NCBI RefSeq assembly: GCF_000284095.1
Contig: NC_017068.1
Span: 2,790,001-2,854,000 of the forward strand
Direction of reading: 5' to 3'
DNA: 64,000 bases
From: Selenomonas ruminantium subsp. lactilytica TAM6421
GTDB lineage: Bacteria; Bacillota; Negativicutes; Selenomonadales; Selenomonadaceae
Notes under the pieces: model-generated
Seen by the model: the letters and a program-made list of their open reading frames with translations, nothing else
Told to the model about the DNA's origin: nothing
Databases searched by the model: none
Translations under genes and position numbers: made by a program
Shown: positions 34,219 through 42,760 of the stretch, piece by piece
Layout of the letters: every line of letters begins with the position of its first letter
How positions within the stretch are numbered: position 1 is the first letter of the stretch

Positions 34219-34235
34219 TGCAAGCAGCGTGCCAA
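34219..34235 (-). promoter_or_regulatory. Sigma-54 (-24/-12) promoter of ptsH-ptsI
   Basis: On the minus strand the 17 bases read TTGGCACG, four bases, TTGCA, matching the RpoN consensus TTGGCACG-N4-TTGCW at every fixed position. The -12 element is about 85 bases before the ptsH start codon. No sigma-70 box of similar quality was seen in the leader. Confidence 0.88.
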
Positions 34236-34352
34236 CTTTTAAATCTCGGGTAAAAATTCCCCAAAATCAGTTGCAACTCCTGCATTTACAGGGTTCAGCA
34301 AAATGAAAAATAAGATTTAATTCCCGCACTCTGTATTGGAACAATTATTATT

Positions 34353-34419
34353 TTGGTAAAAATTACCAATTTTATTGGTTTTATTGGTAAAAATTACCAG
34401 ATATGGTATTTTTTACCAA
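34353..34419 (-). promoter_or_regulatory. Enhancer array: three GGTA-N5-TACC palindromes upstream of ptsH
   Basis: Palindromes lie at 34355-34367 (GGTAAAAATTACC), 34386-34398 (the same) and 34405-34417 (GGTATTTTTTACC), with centres 31 and 19 bases apart. An additional CCAAT-TTT-ATTGG overlaps the gap. They lie 120-185 bases upstream of the sigma-54 -24 box and just behind the activator stop codon. This is the usual place for activator binding, and they are the strongest candidate site for the HPr-domain regulator. Confidence 0.75.
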
Positions 34420-34421
34420 AA

Positions 34422-36098
34422 TCAAGAAAGTCCGTATTTTCTTGCTTTCGCTGCCACAGTCTTATGGGTGATCCGGAGTTCCTTGGCCGCCGCGTTGAAA
34501 CTGCCGCACTGCTTGAGGGCCTTGGCAATGATGCGCTTCTCGTATTCCTCCCAGGGAAGCACGGCGCTTTCCTCATCCAGGCGCTGCACCTCCCGGTCAG
34601 CCGCCTCCCCTTTTATATAGGAAGGCAACGAAGCCACCGTGATGGTATCGCTGTCCATCAGCGTGATCACCCGCTCGATGACATTTTCCAGTTCCCGCAC
34701 GTTGCCCAGCCACTTGTAGCGCATCAGGATATCCATGGCCTCCGGCGTGATGCTGCGCACCGTCTTGCCGGTGACCGCACTGATCTTTTCAATGAAATGC
34801 TCCACCAGCAGCGGGATATCGTCAATCCGCTCCCGCAACGGCGGCAGGATAATGGGAATGACATTGAGACGGTAATAGAGGTCATCCCGGAAGGTGCCCT
34901 CCTTCACCATATCTTCCAAATGACGGTTCGTGGCCGCAATGATACGCACATCCACATGGACGGTTTCCTCGCCGCCCACCCGGTCGAATTCCTTCTGCTG
35001 CAGCACCCGCAGCAGCTTGACCTGCATCTTCTTGTCCATTTCGCCGATTTCATCCAGGAAAATCGTGCCATGGTCAGCCAGTTCAAACTTGCCCAGTTTC
35101 CGTTTGACGGCCCCCGTGAACGCGCCCTTTTCATGACCAAAAAGCTCCGATTCCAAAAGCGTGCCGGGAATGGCCCCACAGTTCACACGGATGAAAGGCC
35201 CCCGCCGCCGCTCGCTGGCATAGTGGATGCCCTCGGCAATGACTTCCTTACCTGTGCCGCTCTCGCCGCGGATCAGCACCGTGGCCCCGGAATTTGCCGC
35301 CTTGGAAGCCAGGGCCAGCACATCGATGACCTTGCCGCTCTTGCCGATATAGTTGGCAAAGGCATTGGCGGTCTTCTTCGTGCGCAGAAGTTCCTGTTCC
35401 AGATATTCCGCCTTGGCCGATACCTGCGACAACCGCGCCATCAGGTTCTGCAGTTCCGTGATATCCTTGATGACCGATACCACACCGGCAATCTCACCGT
35501 TGACGAAGATCGGATTTACATTGGCCACCACAGTGGTACCATCCTTCTTGCGGCTGATGCTGCCAATCCGGGCCACGCCCGTGCGCAGAACAGCGCAGCG
35601 GTTGCCATCCGGCGCCGTCTTGAAGACATTCTGCCCCATGACCATTTCCGGAGTCTTATGGACGATGCGCAGATAGGAGGGATTCACATAAGTTATCTCT
35701 CCCGTCCTGTCCACCACGCAGATGCCATCCTGCACCGCTTCCAAGATCATCTGCAGGCGTTCCTGCATCAGGGCATTTTCATGCAGGAGCTTATCCATCT
35801 CATGGATCTTGCCCGGCTCCCGCATCTCAAAATCTCCCTCGAGAAACCGCACCATCTCATAGACAGCCTGCCGCCCGGCATCCCCCTCCGCCGATACGAA
35901 CAGGGAATCTCCCTTGCGTATCTTCAGGGCCACCAGCTTCATCAGGCTGCGCATTTCCAGCCTTTCACTGCGCCGGCTGCGCAGGAAAAGGGGCGTCGCA
36001 TATTTCTCGCTTAGTTCTTGAGCCCGTTGAACGATCATCGCTGCAATACGTGCATGTATGCCGCTTTCATGATGAACCACGGCCTCCTGTTCATACAT
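34422..36098 (-). CDS. Sigma-54 activator with N-terminal HPr-like domain
   Basis: 558 residues from ATG 36098. Residues 1-85 are an HPr-like domain with [15 protein letters not shown], placing a histidine at position 15 as in HPr, though Pro18 is Ile. S51 (MRSLM) aligns with the regulatory serine. Residues about 110-220 are a PAS domain. The AAA+ domain has [18 protein letters not shown] (the sigma-54 contact loop) and [12 protein letters not shown]. The C-terminus [18 protein letters not shown] is a TyrR-like helix-turn-helix. It is encoded just upstream of the ptsH enhancer and promoter. The inference is that enzyme I phosphorylates or binds the HPr-like domain and so sets PTS expression. 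Confidence 0.88.
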   Translation of the reverse strand: MYEQEAVVHHESGIHARIAAMIVQRAQELSEKYATPLFLRSRRSERLEMRSLMKLVALKIRKGDSLFVSAEGDAGRQAVYEMVRFLEGDFEMREPGKIHEMDKLLHENALMQERLQMILEAVQDGICVVDRTGEITYVNPSYLRIVHKTPEMVMGQNVFKTAPDGNRCAVLRTGVARIGSISRKKDGTTVVANVNPIFVNGEIAGVVSVIKDITELQNLMARLSQVSAKAEYLEQELLRTKKTANAFANYIGKSGKVIDVLALASKAANSGATVLIRGESGTGKEVIAEGIHYASERRRGPFIRVNCGAIPGTLLESELFGHEKGAFTGAVKRKLGKFELADHGTIFLDEIGEMDKKMQVKLLRVLQQKEFDRVGGEETVHVDVRIIAATNRHLEDMVKEGTFRDDLYYRLNVIPIILPPLRERIDDIPLLVEHFIEKISAVTGKTVRSITPEAMDILMRYKWLGNVRELENVIERVITLMDSDTITVASLPSYIKGEAADREVQRLDEESAVLPWEEYEKRIIAKALKQCGSFNAAAKELRITHKTVAAKARKYGLS

Positions 36099-36128
36099 CA
36101 CTTCGCATCGTTCCTTTCTCTTTCCTAC

Positions 36129-36158
36129 ATTATACATCAAAGAGCAGGCGGAATACAA
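36129..36158 (-). promoter_or_regulatory. Promoter of the HPr-domain activator gene
   Basis: On the minus strand TTGTAT (36153-36158) and TATAAT (36129-36134) are separated by 18 bases. The predicted start lies about 25 bases before the ATG. A sigma-70 type promoter means the activator itself is not sigma-54 dependent. Confidence 0.55.
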
Positions 36159-36328
36159 AGTAAATTTATCTGCACAAAAGCCCTATAATATGGTATACTG
36201 TGGGGGGAAAGGTTTGTCTTTTTTGCACAAATGTGTGAAATACGACAGGAATTTTTCTATTATTGTCGAAAAGTTTATAAGATGGTGAGTATACTCTTAA
36301 CGCTCACTTTCAGGAAGAGGTGGGAACG

Positions 36329-37552
36329 ATGACATTCATCCTGATAACAGGCTCCATCATGACCATCAGCATCTTCCTCATTTATCGACTATGTCACTTT
36401 TTTGGGATCGAGATGAAATGGACTTCCTTAGCGCTCTGCGCCGTGATGGCCCTGCTGGTCAATGGTTTGGCAATCACCATGAGTCCCTTCCTCGACAAAG
36501 GACACTATCTGCGATTGGGGATATTAGTCGTAACAGCGGCTGCAGTAGTTACCTTTTTCAATGAACGGATGCTGCGCCGGGAGGAAGCCATTGCTGGCGG
36601 TTGTACGGTTCTGCATACAGAAGCCTTGCCGCCCGAGGATCAGCCCGCGCCGCCACCGGAAGACACAATTCTGGAGGCCAGACGCAAGACAGCGCCTGCG
36701 GACCTCGCGGAAAAACCTGCGGCAGAATCTCCGGAAAAGGCAGCTCCAACAGAAGCAACCCCCGCGGCTCCTGCTAAGCAAGCAGCCCAAAAGGCCATTG
36801 CCGAAGCCGAAGAAGCAGCCAGGATCATAGCCCAGAAGGCTGAAGCCAAAGCTAAGGCGGAAGAAGAAGCCAAGGCTAAGGCCAAAGCAGAAAAAGCAGC
36901 CAAACTGGAAGCCAAACGCAAAGCCCAGGAAGAAGCGGCTCGCAAAAAAGCAGAAGAACAGGCAAAAGCAGCTGCCGCGGCTAAGGCTAAAGCCGAGGCA
37001 GAAGAAAAGGCAAAAGCCGAAGCTGCCGCGAAAGCCAAGGCCCAGGCAGAAGAAAAGGCCCGCAAAAAAGCGGAAGCTGCTGCCAGAAAAGAGGCTCAGG
37101 AGCGCAAATTGGCCGAAAAACGCCGCGCCCACGAGCAGGAACTCAAAGCCGAACTTTCCGCTATGGACAGCCTGGACGCACTGCTGGACTTCGCCTACGA
37201 AGCAAAAGATGCGCAGCCCAAAGATGCCATCTTTGCTTATCACGAGGCCATCGACCGCTATAGCGACGACGATTACACGCCGTTCCTCGTCATTGAATTG
37301 GGGAATCTCTACAAGGAACAGGCCAACTACAGCGGTGCTATTGCCACCTACAAAAAGGCGCTCGATATACCCATCATTGCCCAAAACGATGCCATGTGTC
37401 AGGAATTCACCAAGAACATTCACTACCTTGGCACCGTTCAGGATATACTTGCCAAACATGCTGCGCTATCTACGCCTTTCCCGCAGATACCGGGGAATAT
37501 TATGCAGGAAATCGAAGACGAATTTCAGGCTCACAAGGGCAGCGCAAAATAA
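36329..37552 (+). CDS. Membrane protein with TolA-like Ala/Lys/Glu coiled coil and TPR-like C-terminus
   Basis: 407 residues from ATG 36329 (GAGGTGGG before it). Three hydrophobic segments lie in the first 80 residues. Residues about 95-280 form a low-complexity helix of repeated AKAKAE/AARKKAEE units typical of TolA-like coiled coils. Residues 300-380 resemble tetratricopeptide repeats (YTPFLVIELGNLYKEQANYSGAIATYKKALDI). No enzymatic motif. It may be an envelope scaffold. It is followed after 15 bases by a PRC-barrel gene, so the two are an operon. Confidence 0.65.
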   Translation: MTFILITGSIMTISIFLIYRLCHFFGIEMKWTSLALCAVMALLVNGLAITMSPFLDKGHYLRLGILVVTAAAVVTFFNERMLRREEAIAGGCTVLHTEALPPEDQPAPPPEDTILEARRKTAPADLAEKPAAESPEKAAPTEATPAAPAKQAAQKAIAEAEEAARIIAQKAEAKAKAEEEAKAKAKAEKAAKLEAKRKAQEEAARKKAEEQAKAAAAAKAKAEAEEKAKAEAAAKAKAQAEEKARKKAEAAARKEAQERKLAEKRRAHEQELKAELSAMDSLDALLDFAYEAKDAQPKDAIFAYHEAIDRYSDDDYTPFLVIELGNLYKEQANYSGAIATYKKALDIPIIAQNDAMCQEFTKNIHYLGTVQDILAKHAALSTPFPQIPGNIMQEIEDEFQAHKGSAK

Positions 37553-37567
37553 TTGGAGGAATTATTA

Positions 37568-38473
37568 ATGAAGAAAAGTGTAGAAATCCTTGGTCTGCCG
37601 ATCATCAGCATCACGGAAGGCCGCGAGCTGGGCGTCAGCAAAACGCTCCTCATCGATGCCAAAAACGGCACGGTAGCAGCCATCACCATTGAGGACGCTG
37701 ACTGGTACCGTGGGGTAAAACTCATCCCCTACGAATCCGTTATCGCCATCGGTGACGATGCTGTCACCATCACCAACAGCGAAAACATCCTGACGCTGGA
37801 CGCTGCCGGTGATTACGAAGCCCTGCTCGATGAAAACATCCGCATCATCGACACCAAGGCCATCACCAAATCCGGTACGATCCAGGGTAAAGTCACGGAA
37901 CTCTACATCGGCGACGATGGCAAAATTGAAAAATGCGAAATCACTGCACCCGATGGCACGACGTCCGATGTCGCTACCGATCAGATTTCCATCTTCGGTA
38001 AGCAGGTAACGGTAATCGATCCCACCGGGGAAAAAAAAAATAGCGTAGCAGCCAAGGCTCCTGAAGCCCCCAAAGCTGCTCCCGCTGCGCCGGAAGCACC
38101 AAAGGCTGAAGAAGCACCAGTCGAAACTCCGAAAGCTGCTGAACCTGTCAAAGCAGAAGAAGCACCGAAAGCTGAGGAAAAAGCTGAAGAAGTAAAGCCA
38201 GAACCCAAGAAGGAAGCTCCGAAGGCTGCTCCCGCCCCCAAGGCTGAGCCCAAGAAAGAGGCTCCGAAAGCAGATGCTGCCAAACAGGCCGCTGCCGACA
38301 AAGCGTCCGAAGAACGCCATCGTCGATTTCTCCTGGGTAAAAAGGCCGCTCGCGACATTAAGATGGATAACGGCATCGTTATCGTAGAAGCCGGCCAGGA
38401 CATCACCGAGGAAGTCCTCCAGAAGGCAAAACTGGCTAACAAGTTCATCGAACTTTCCATGAACGTACAGTAA
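37568..38473 (+). CDS. PRC-barrel domain protein with proline/alanine-rich linker
   Basis: 301 residues from ATG 37568, preceded by TTGGAGG. Two PRC-barrel-like beta domains occupy residues 1-80 (VEILGLPIISITEGRELG) and 85-160. A PKAEEAPK-type linker of about 90 residues follows, then a conserved C-terminal segment (GKKAARDIKMDNGIVIVEAG, then QDITEEVLQKAK). PRC barrels bind RNA or protein partners, as in RimM. The function here is unknown. It is cotranscribed with the TolA-like protein and ends at a strong terminator. Confidence 0.75.
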   Translation: MKKSVEILGLPIISITEGRELGVSKTLLIDAKNGTVAAITIEDADWYRGVKLIPYESVIAIGDDAVTITNSENILTLDAAGDYEALLDENIRIIDTKAITKSGTIQGKVTELYIGDDGKIEKCEITAPDGTTSDVATDQISIFGKQVTVIDPTGEKKNSVAAKAPEAPKAAPAAPEAPKAEEAPVETPKAAEPVKAEEAPKAEEKAEEVKPEPKKEAPKAAPAPKAEPKKEAPKADAAKQAAADKASEERHRRFLLGKKAARDIKMDNGIVIVEAGQDITEEVLQKAKLANKFIELSMNVQ

Positions 38474-38482
38474 AACAAATAC

Positions 38483-38528
38483 AAAAAAGTCCGCTGAAAC
38501 TTAGGAACAAGTTTCAGCGGACTTTTTT
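38483..38528. terminator. Bidirectional terminator between PRC-barrel and Wza-like genes
   Basis: A 20-bp perfect stem (arms beginning AAAAAAGTCCGCTGAAACTT) with T runs on both strands ends the rightward pair and the leftward polysaccharide locus. Confidence 0.9.
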
Positions 38529-38540
38529 CAAACGCGCCTG

Positions 38541-39335
38541 TCAGTCTACAATAGCTTTGTAGTAAGTATAAGCCTGGAAGAAGGGCAGGATATCCTCTTT
38601 CCACTTGATGCCATTGGATTTTGGAACATAGACGATATCGCCGTCCTGCAAAGCCACATTCTGGGTAAGGTCATGGTGTCTGATAAAAGCCTTCATATTC
38701 AGCTGACGGTAATACATGGTGTTATCAATGACACGGATCACCTGTACACGAGTACTGCGGCCGCGACTAGTAAAACCACCGGCCGAAGTGATGGCGGCAT
38801 AGGCACTGAGATTATCGATATTCATGTTCTTGATGCCCGGGCTGCCCACTTCCCCCATCACATAAACCTTGCGGGGGCCATAGCTTTTCATGGAAACCAC
38901 AATGCTGGGAATCTTAATGTAACGGGACAGTTTTTCCTTGATGACTTCGCCGGCTTCCTCCAATGTCAGACCGGCCAGTTTTACCCCGCCCACATAGGGA
39001 AGGGTTGCATATCCATCCGGGCCGATGGCCACCACATCGCCACTGCTGTCCGTAGAACCGGTGCTATAGCCGATGCCATTGGGAAAGCCCAAAATGCTCA
39101 GCTGAATCACATCATACTTGGTCAGACGATATTCACTGGTCAGCTGGTCACGATGCAGGCTAGCCGTCTTAAAAATATTATGAGCTTTCACATAGCCATT
39201 GACCACCGGCTGAACCGATTCTGTGGCGGGCACTTCCACCATGTTGGCGCCGGCATTACCCGGAGCTGCATCAGCAGGTACATGTGCCAAAAGGGCCGCT
39301 GCAGCCAGCAGGCTGCAGATTATATGTTTCTTCAT
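38541..39335 (-). CDS. Wza-like polysaccharide export protein
   Basis: 264 residues from the ATG at 39333-39335 (AAGGAAG before it). A signal peptide (residues 1-23, ADA cleavage) without lipobox is followed by a Poly_export domain (LTKYDVIQLSILGF, IGPDGYATLPYVGG, LAGLTLEEAGEVI) and an SLBB domain (RKVYVMGEVGSPG, AAITSAGGFTSRG). It forms or joins the outer-membrane/periplasmic channel for exopolysaccharide. It is the last gene of the leftward locus. Confidence 0.88.
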   Translation of the reverse strand: MKKHIICSLLAAAALLAHVPADAAPGNAGANMVEVPATESVQPVVNGYVKAHNIFKTASLHRDQLTSEYRLTKYDVIQLSILGFPNGIGYSTGSTDSSGDVVAIGPDGYATLPYVGGVKLAGLTLEEAGEVIKEKLSRYIKIPSIVVSMKSYGPRKVYVMGEVGSPGIKNMNIDNLSAYAAITSAGGFTSRGRSTRVQVIRVIDNTMYYRQLNMKAFIRHHDLTQNVALQDGDIVYVPKSNGIKWKEDILPFFQAYTYYKAIVD

Positions 39336-39376
39336 AATAAACACTTCCTTCTTATTTATTCGCAATCATCTTTTGC

Positions 39377-39556
39377 TTATTCAGCCTTCTGGGGCACGTC
39401 CGGCATTTCTCCCAGCGCATACTCACAGCACTGCTTCACCAGGCTGTTGACGGAAACATTCTGTTCTTTGGCGACTCGTTCCAACCGATCCACCAGATCC
39501 TGCGGAAACCGGAATGTCTTATTCACCATATCCTGACTCTGTTTTACGACAAACAT
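39377..39556 (-). CDS. Small ribbon-helix-helix protein
   Basis: 59 residues. NKTFRFPQDLVDRLERVAKE and NVSVNSLVKQCCEYAL form the strand-helix-helix of an Arc/MetJ-type DNA-binding dimer. It overlaps by 13 bases the end of the dead-resolvase gene, so the two are translationally coupled. No toxin partner was found, so a regulatory role is more likely than a toxin-antitoxin role. The ATG at 39554-39556 lies in the end of the upstream gene after GAAGGAGGG-like sequence. Confidence 0.72.
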   Translation of the reverse strand: MFVVKQSQDMVNKTFRFPQDLVDRLERVAKEQNVSVNSLVKQCCEYALGEMPDVPQKAE

Positions 39557-40140
39557 TCTTCAGGCCCTCCTTTCTCCCCTTGCTGATAACGCTTTGCCAT
39601 TCGATAAAAAGTCGAGCGGGACATTTTCAATTTGCGGCAGGCCTCCATCACACTGATTTCCCGAGCCTGCCACTCCTTCCATATATGCTTCCAGCCCTGC
39701 GGATACGCAATAGCTGGCCGTCCGAAACGGCGGCCAGCTTTTCTTGCTGCCTGAATCCCTTCCTGCTGACGCACGCTCCGCAACGCCTGCCTATCATCAT
39801 CCCGCTGCTGATAAACCTGCAAAACATCCTTCAGTGTCTGGTAAACAACAACAGCTGACACCTCATCCAAATCCTGTAATGTGACTGGCAGCTCCAAAAC
39901 CTGCAGACGAATCTGATGCTGCACCAAATAGTCCACTTCTTCGCGGACAGCCCTATCGCTATCCCCCAGTGCCGACAAATGCGCCACCATCAGCGTATCG
40001 CCTTCCCGCAGGAATCGCCTGAGCATCCGATACTGCCCACGCTCCGCCATATCCTCCAAGATGACATCTACACCAGCAAAGGAACGCAACTCCGCGACAT
40101 CTGCCTCATTTTCTGCATATCCGTAAACCTTAGCTGCCAT
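39544..40140 (-). CDS. Resolvase-like protein lacking the catalytic serine
   Basis: 198 residues with the resolvase fold: the N-terminal strand AKVYGYAENEADVAEL replaces the usual Y-x-R-V-S-T-x-x-Q, so the nucleophilic serine and first arginine are missing. Later parts GDTLMVAHLSALGDSDRAV and the C-terminal Hin-like helix-turn-helix (ISVMEACRKLKMSRSTFYRM) are kept. Recombination is not expected; DNA binding is. The start at 40138-40140 follows GGAGGTG. It is encoded with a ribbon-helix-helix protein inside a capsule locus, so a regulatory job is inferred. Confidence 0.75.
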   Translation of the reverse strand: MAAKVYGYAENEADVAELRSFAGVDVILEDMAERGQYRMLRRFLREGDTLMVAHLSALGDSDRAVREEVDYLVQHQIRLQVLELPVTLQDLDEVSAVVVYQTLKDVLQVYQQRDDDRQALRSVRQQEGIQAARKAGRRFGRPAIAYPQGWKHIWKEWQAREISVMEACRKLKMSRSTFYRMAKRYQQGEKGGPEECLS

Positions 40141-40166
40141 AAACATCACCTCCAAAGGATTTACTG

Positions 40167-40179
40167 TAACTAGTAGTTA
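40167..40179. promoter_or_regulatory. 13-bp palindrome before the dead-resolvase gene
   Basis: TAACTA-G-TAGTTA is a perfect palindrome 27 bases upstream of the start codon, in the 53-base gap behind galE. It may be the autoregulatory site of the resolvase-like or ribbon-helix-helix protein; this is inference. Confidence 0.35.
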
Positions 40180-40193
40180 TCCTATGAATAATT

Positions 40194-41213
40194 TTAATCG
40201 GACACATACCCATTAGGATTTCTTTTCTGCCAATTCCATGAGTCACGACACATATCTTCGATGTCGAACTCGGCTTTCCAGCCCAGTTCTGCCAGAGCTT
40301 TTCCTGGTGCAGAATAACACGTCCCAATATCACCTGGTCGCCGCGGATCAATAACATAAGGAATTTCAATTCCCGTAGCATTCTCAAAGGCCTTAACGAT
40401 TTCTAAAACGCTATACCCTTTCCCCGTACCAATATTGTAAATCTCAACACCGACATTCTTTTCCACAGCCTGCAAGGCAGCAACATGGCCACGGGCCAGA
40501 TCCACCACATGAATATAATCCCGCACCCCGGTTCCATCCGGCGTGTCATAATCATTGCCAAAAACATGCAGGCATTCCAGTTTCCCTGCAGCCACCTGCG
40601 TAATATAAGGCATCAGATTGTTCGGTACACCATTGGGATTTTCACCAATCAGCCCGGAAGGATGCGCACCAATTGGATTGAAATACCGCAACAGCACCAC
40701 ATTCCAGGACGGGTCAGCTGTATGCAGATCCGTCAGGATCTGTTCAATCATCCATTTCGTCCAGCCGTAAGGATTCGTACACTTTCCCTTAGAAACATCC
40801 TCCGTAATGGGAATCACCGCAGGATCTCCATACACAGTGGCAGAAGACGAAAAAATGATATTTCTGCAGCCATGCTTCCGCAACACATCCACCAGCACCA
40901 AAGTCCCGCTAATATTGTTCTCGTAATACTCCAAAGGCAAGGAGACAGACTCGCCAACAGCCTTCAAACCGGCAAAATGAATGCAACAGTCAACGGGATG
41001 CTGATCGAGAACCGCAGACAGAGCATCATGATCCCTGATATCCACCTGATAAAAAGGAATGGAAACGCCCGTGATTTTTTCCACCCGCCGCATCGCTTCG
41101 GCAGAAGAATTAACAAAATTATCCACCACACATACGCTATGGCCCGCATACAGCAGTTCAATGATTGTGTGGGAACCAATAAAACCGGCTCCGCCTGTAA
41201 GTAAAATTTTCAC
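40194..41213 (-). CDS. galE: UDP-glucose 4-epimerase
   Basis: 339 residues: GGAGFIGSHTIIELL for NAD, FSSSATVYGDP, catalytic YGWTKWMIEQ, LRYFNPIGAHPSGLIGE and the C-terminal RRPGDIGTCYS. It interconverts UDP-glucose and UDP-galactose, and possibly the N-acetyl forms. It supplies galactose to the exopolysaccharide. It lies behind the flippase gene on the leftward transcript. Confidence 0.93.
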   Translation of the reverse strand: MKILLTGGAGFIGSHTIIELLYAGHSVCVVDNFVNSSAEAMRRVEKITGVSIPFYQVDIRDHDALSAVLDQHPVDCCIHFAGLKAVGESVSLPLEYYENNISGTLVLVDVLRKHGCRNIIFSSSATVYGDPAVIPITEDVSKGKCTNPYGWTKWMIEQILTDLHTADPSWNVVLLRYFNPIGAHPSGLIGENPNGVPNNLMPYITQVAAGKLECLHVFGNDYDTPDGTGVRDYIHVVDLARGHVAALQAVEKNVGVEIYNIGTGKGYSVLEIVKAFENATGIEIPYVIDPRRPGDIGTCYSAPGKALAELGWKAEFDIEDMCRDSWNWQKRNPNGYVSD

Positions 41214-41248
41214 TGTTAATCACCTCATAACTGTAAGAAACTACCCAT

Positions 41249-42739
41249 TCAATGAACTCTGCGAGCTACGATCAAACGAACTTTTTCCCATCCTGCCAAC
41301 ACCATCACTCTGTTTTCACTTCTTATCATAATGAGCAACAGATAACACAGGCAGAACGCCCCCATAGACACTATTGCAGACACCATATCATAAAAAGGAA
41401 GCATCAAACGTATTTGCCAGGCCAAAACTCCAGCTATCCCGGCGGGCAGCGCAGCATTGGTTATACTCGCCAGCATCTTACGCAACGAAAAGCCCAAAAT
41501 TTGCCGCATCATTATCATTTTGACCAAATTTATCCATACTGTACTGATGCAAACACCTACTGCGACAGCATTAAAACTAATCGTAGATGCATACCACAAG
41601 GCTATCCACAGGACAGGGAAATGCAATACTTGGGAAAAAGCAGATAAACGCGGCATTCCTTTAGCCCGCAAAGCCTCCGAAGCAAAACTGTTTACTAAGA
41701 TTGACACTGCCTCTGTAAGACTCCTCAAGCCAAAGAAAAAATCCCCTTCCTGCCATTGTCCTCCTAACAGAATTCCCACCGCTACATCAGAAAACACAAA
41801 CAACGACACTCCCAAAGGCAAAAGTACCAAAGCTACCTTAGTTTGCATATTGTACATCATTTGCCGAAACTCTGGCATATCATTTTGCAAACGCGACAAC
41901 GCCACAAAAAGCACAGGCACAATTGCACCCGTTATCATACCAAAAGCTGCACCTGTAAGGCTTAATACACCACGATATAGCCCTAGATAATAACTACTAA
42001 GCAAAGTTCCTATCAAAAACATGCCGCCATATGTACTAAGCCAGATAGTCAGGGACTCAAAAAGCGTCCACAAGGAAAAGGACAGCATACGCCGCAGACA
42101 ATCCATATCAAGACCTTTCGGCAGTGGCATATTGGTATAGTGACCTTGAATCAAACAGGTAGATATCTGCTGGGCCAGCATTCCCCAAACCAGCGCCCAA
42201 TATCCCCATCCCATTATGGCCAGCGGAATTGTTACCACCACGGGAATTGTCAGCGTCAACAGTCGTAGTTTAAATAACAGTTTAAACTGGAAGCTACGCT
42301 TGAAAATTGCTGCCTGCATACCATTAAACGAAGTCAGCACGATCCCAAAGCCCGCTACCTTTATTCCCTCTGCCACTTCCGGTGTTCCCATCAGGGTGGC
42401 AATTTCTGTAGAAAACACCGCTAGCAAGCCCCAAATAATAAGTGCCAACAGGCAGGATGTCAGCAGTGCCGTACCAAAGCTTCTACGCTTTTCTTCTTCA
42501 TCATAAAACTCATGCTGAATGAAATACTTTTGAAAACCGGCATCCGCAAACATTTCCGCAAAAGATGTGACCACCATAATGGCCGCCATGACACCATATG
42601 CCTCCGGCGTAAGCAATCGTGCCAATATCATCCCCGTTACCGGGGTGATTAGTTTTGCTATTAATTCCGTCAAAAATGACCATTTTGTCGCATTATTGAC
42701 CTTACGATTTAAATCGCCTGTTTTATCCGCAATCTCCAC
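41249..42739 (-). CDS. Oligosaccharide flippase (Wzx/WzxC, PST family)
   Basis: 496 residues with twelve to fourteen membrane helices of the MOP fold. The N-terminus KWSFLTELIAKLITPVTGMILARLLTPEAYG is the classical Wzx opening. The loop around FQKYFIQHEFYDEEEKRRSF and the SLWTLFESLTIWLS helix match WzxC-like flippases. It turns lipid-linked repeat units to the periplasmic side for polymerisation. It lies between galE and the TupA-like gene. Confidence 0.88.
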   Translation of the reverse strand: MEIADKTGDLNRKVNNATKWSFLTELIAKLITPVTGMILARLLTPEAYGVMAAIMVVTSFAEMFADAGFQKYFIQHEFYDEEEKRRSFGTALLTSCLLALIIWGLLAVFSTEIATLMGTPEVAEGIKVAGFGIVLTSFNGMQAAIFKRSFQFKLLFKLRLLTLTIPVVVTIPLAIMGWGYWALVWGMLAQQISTCLIQGHYTNMPLPKGLDMDCLRRMLSFSLWTLFESLTIWLSTYGGMFLIGTLLSSYYLGLYRGVLSLTGAAFGMITGAIVPVLFVALSRLQNDMPEFRQMMYNMQTKVALVLLPLGVSLFVFSDVAVGILLGGQWQEGDFFFGLRSLTEAVSILVNSFASEALRAKGMPRLSAFSQVLHFPVLWIALWYASTISFNAVAVGVCISTVWINLVKMIMMRQILGFSLRKMLASITNAALPAGIAGVLAWQIRLMLPFYDMVSAIVSMGAFCLCYLLLIMIRSENRVMVLAGWEKVRLIVARRVH

Positions 42740-42760
42740 GCTCCTACCAGAATCATCATT

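Noticed and set aside
34353-36014. Long open frame on the plus strand opposite the sigma-54 activator (also 32023-33783 opposite ptsI, 24730-26172 opposite aspA, 26346-27719 opposite the DASS gene)
   Set aside because: Their translations show no family features and mirror well-supported genes with intact motifs on the other strand.
36200-36260. Second sigma-54 promoter before the TolA-like gene
   Set aside because: The GG and GC doublets there (GGTTTGTCTTTTTTGC) are 12 bases apart instead of the required 10.
36800-37100. DNA tandem repeat
   Set aside because: The periodicity follows codons of an Ala/Lys/Glu coiled coil and varies at third positions, so it is a coding feature and not a repeat array.
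39544-40140. Active invertase switching the capsule locus
   Set aside because: The catalytic serine motif is missing and no pair of inverted sites flanks a promoter nearby.
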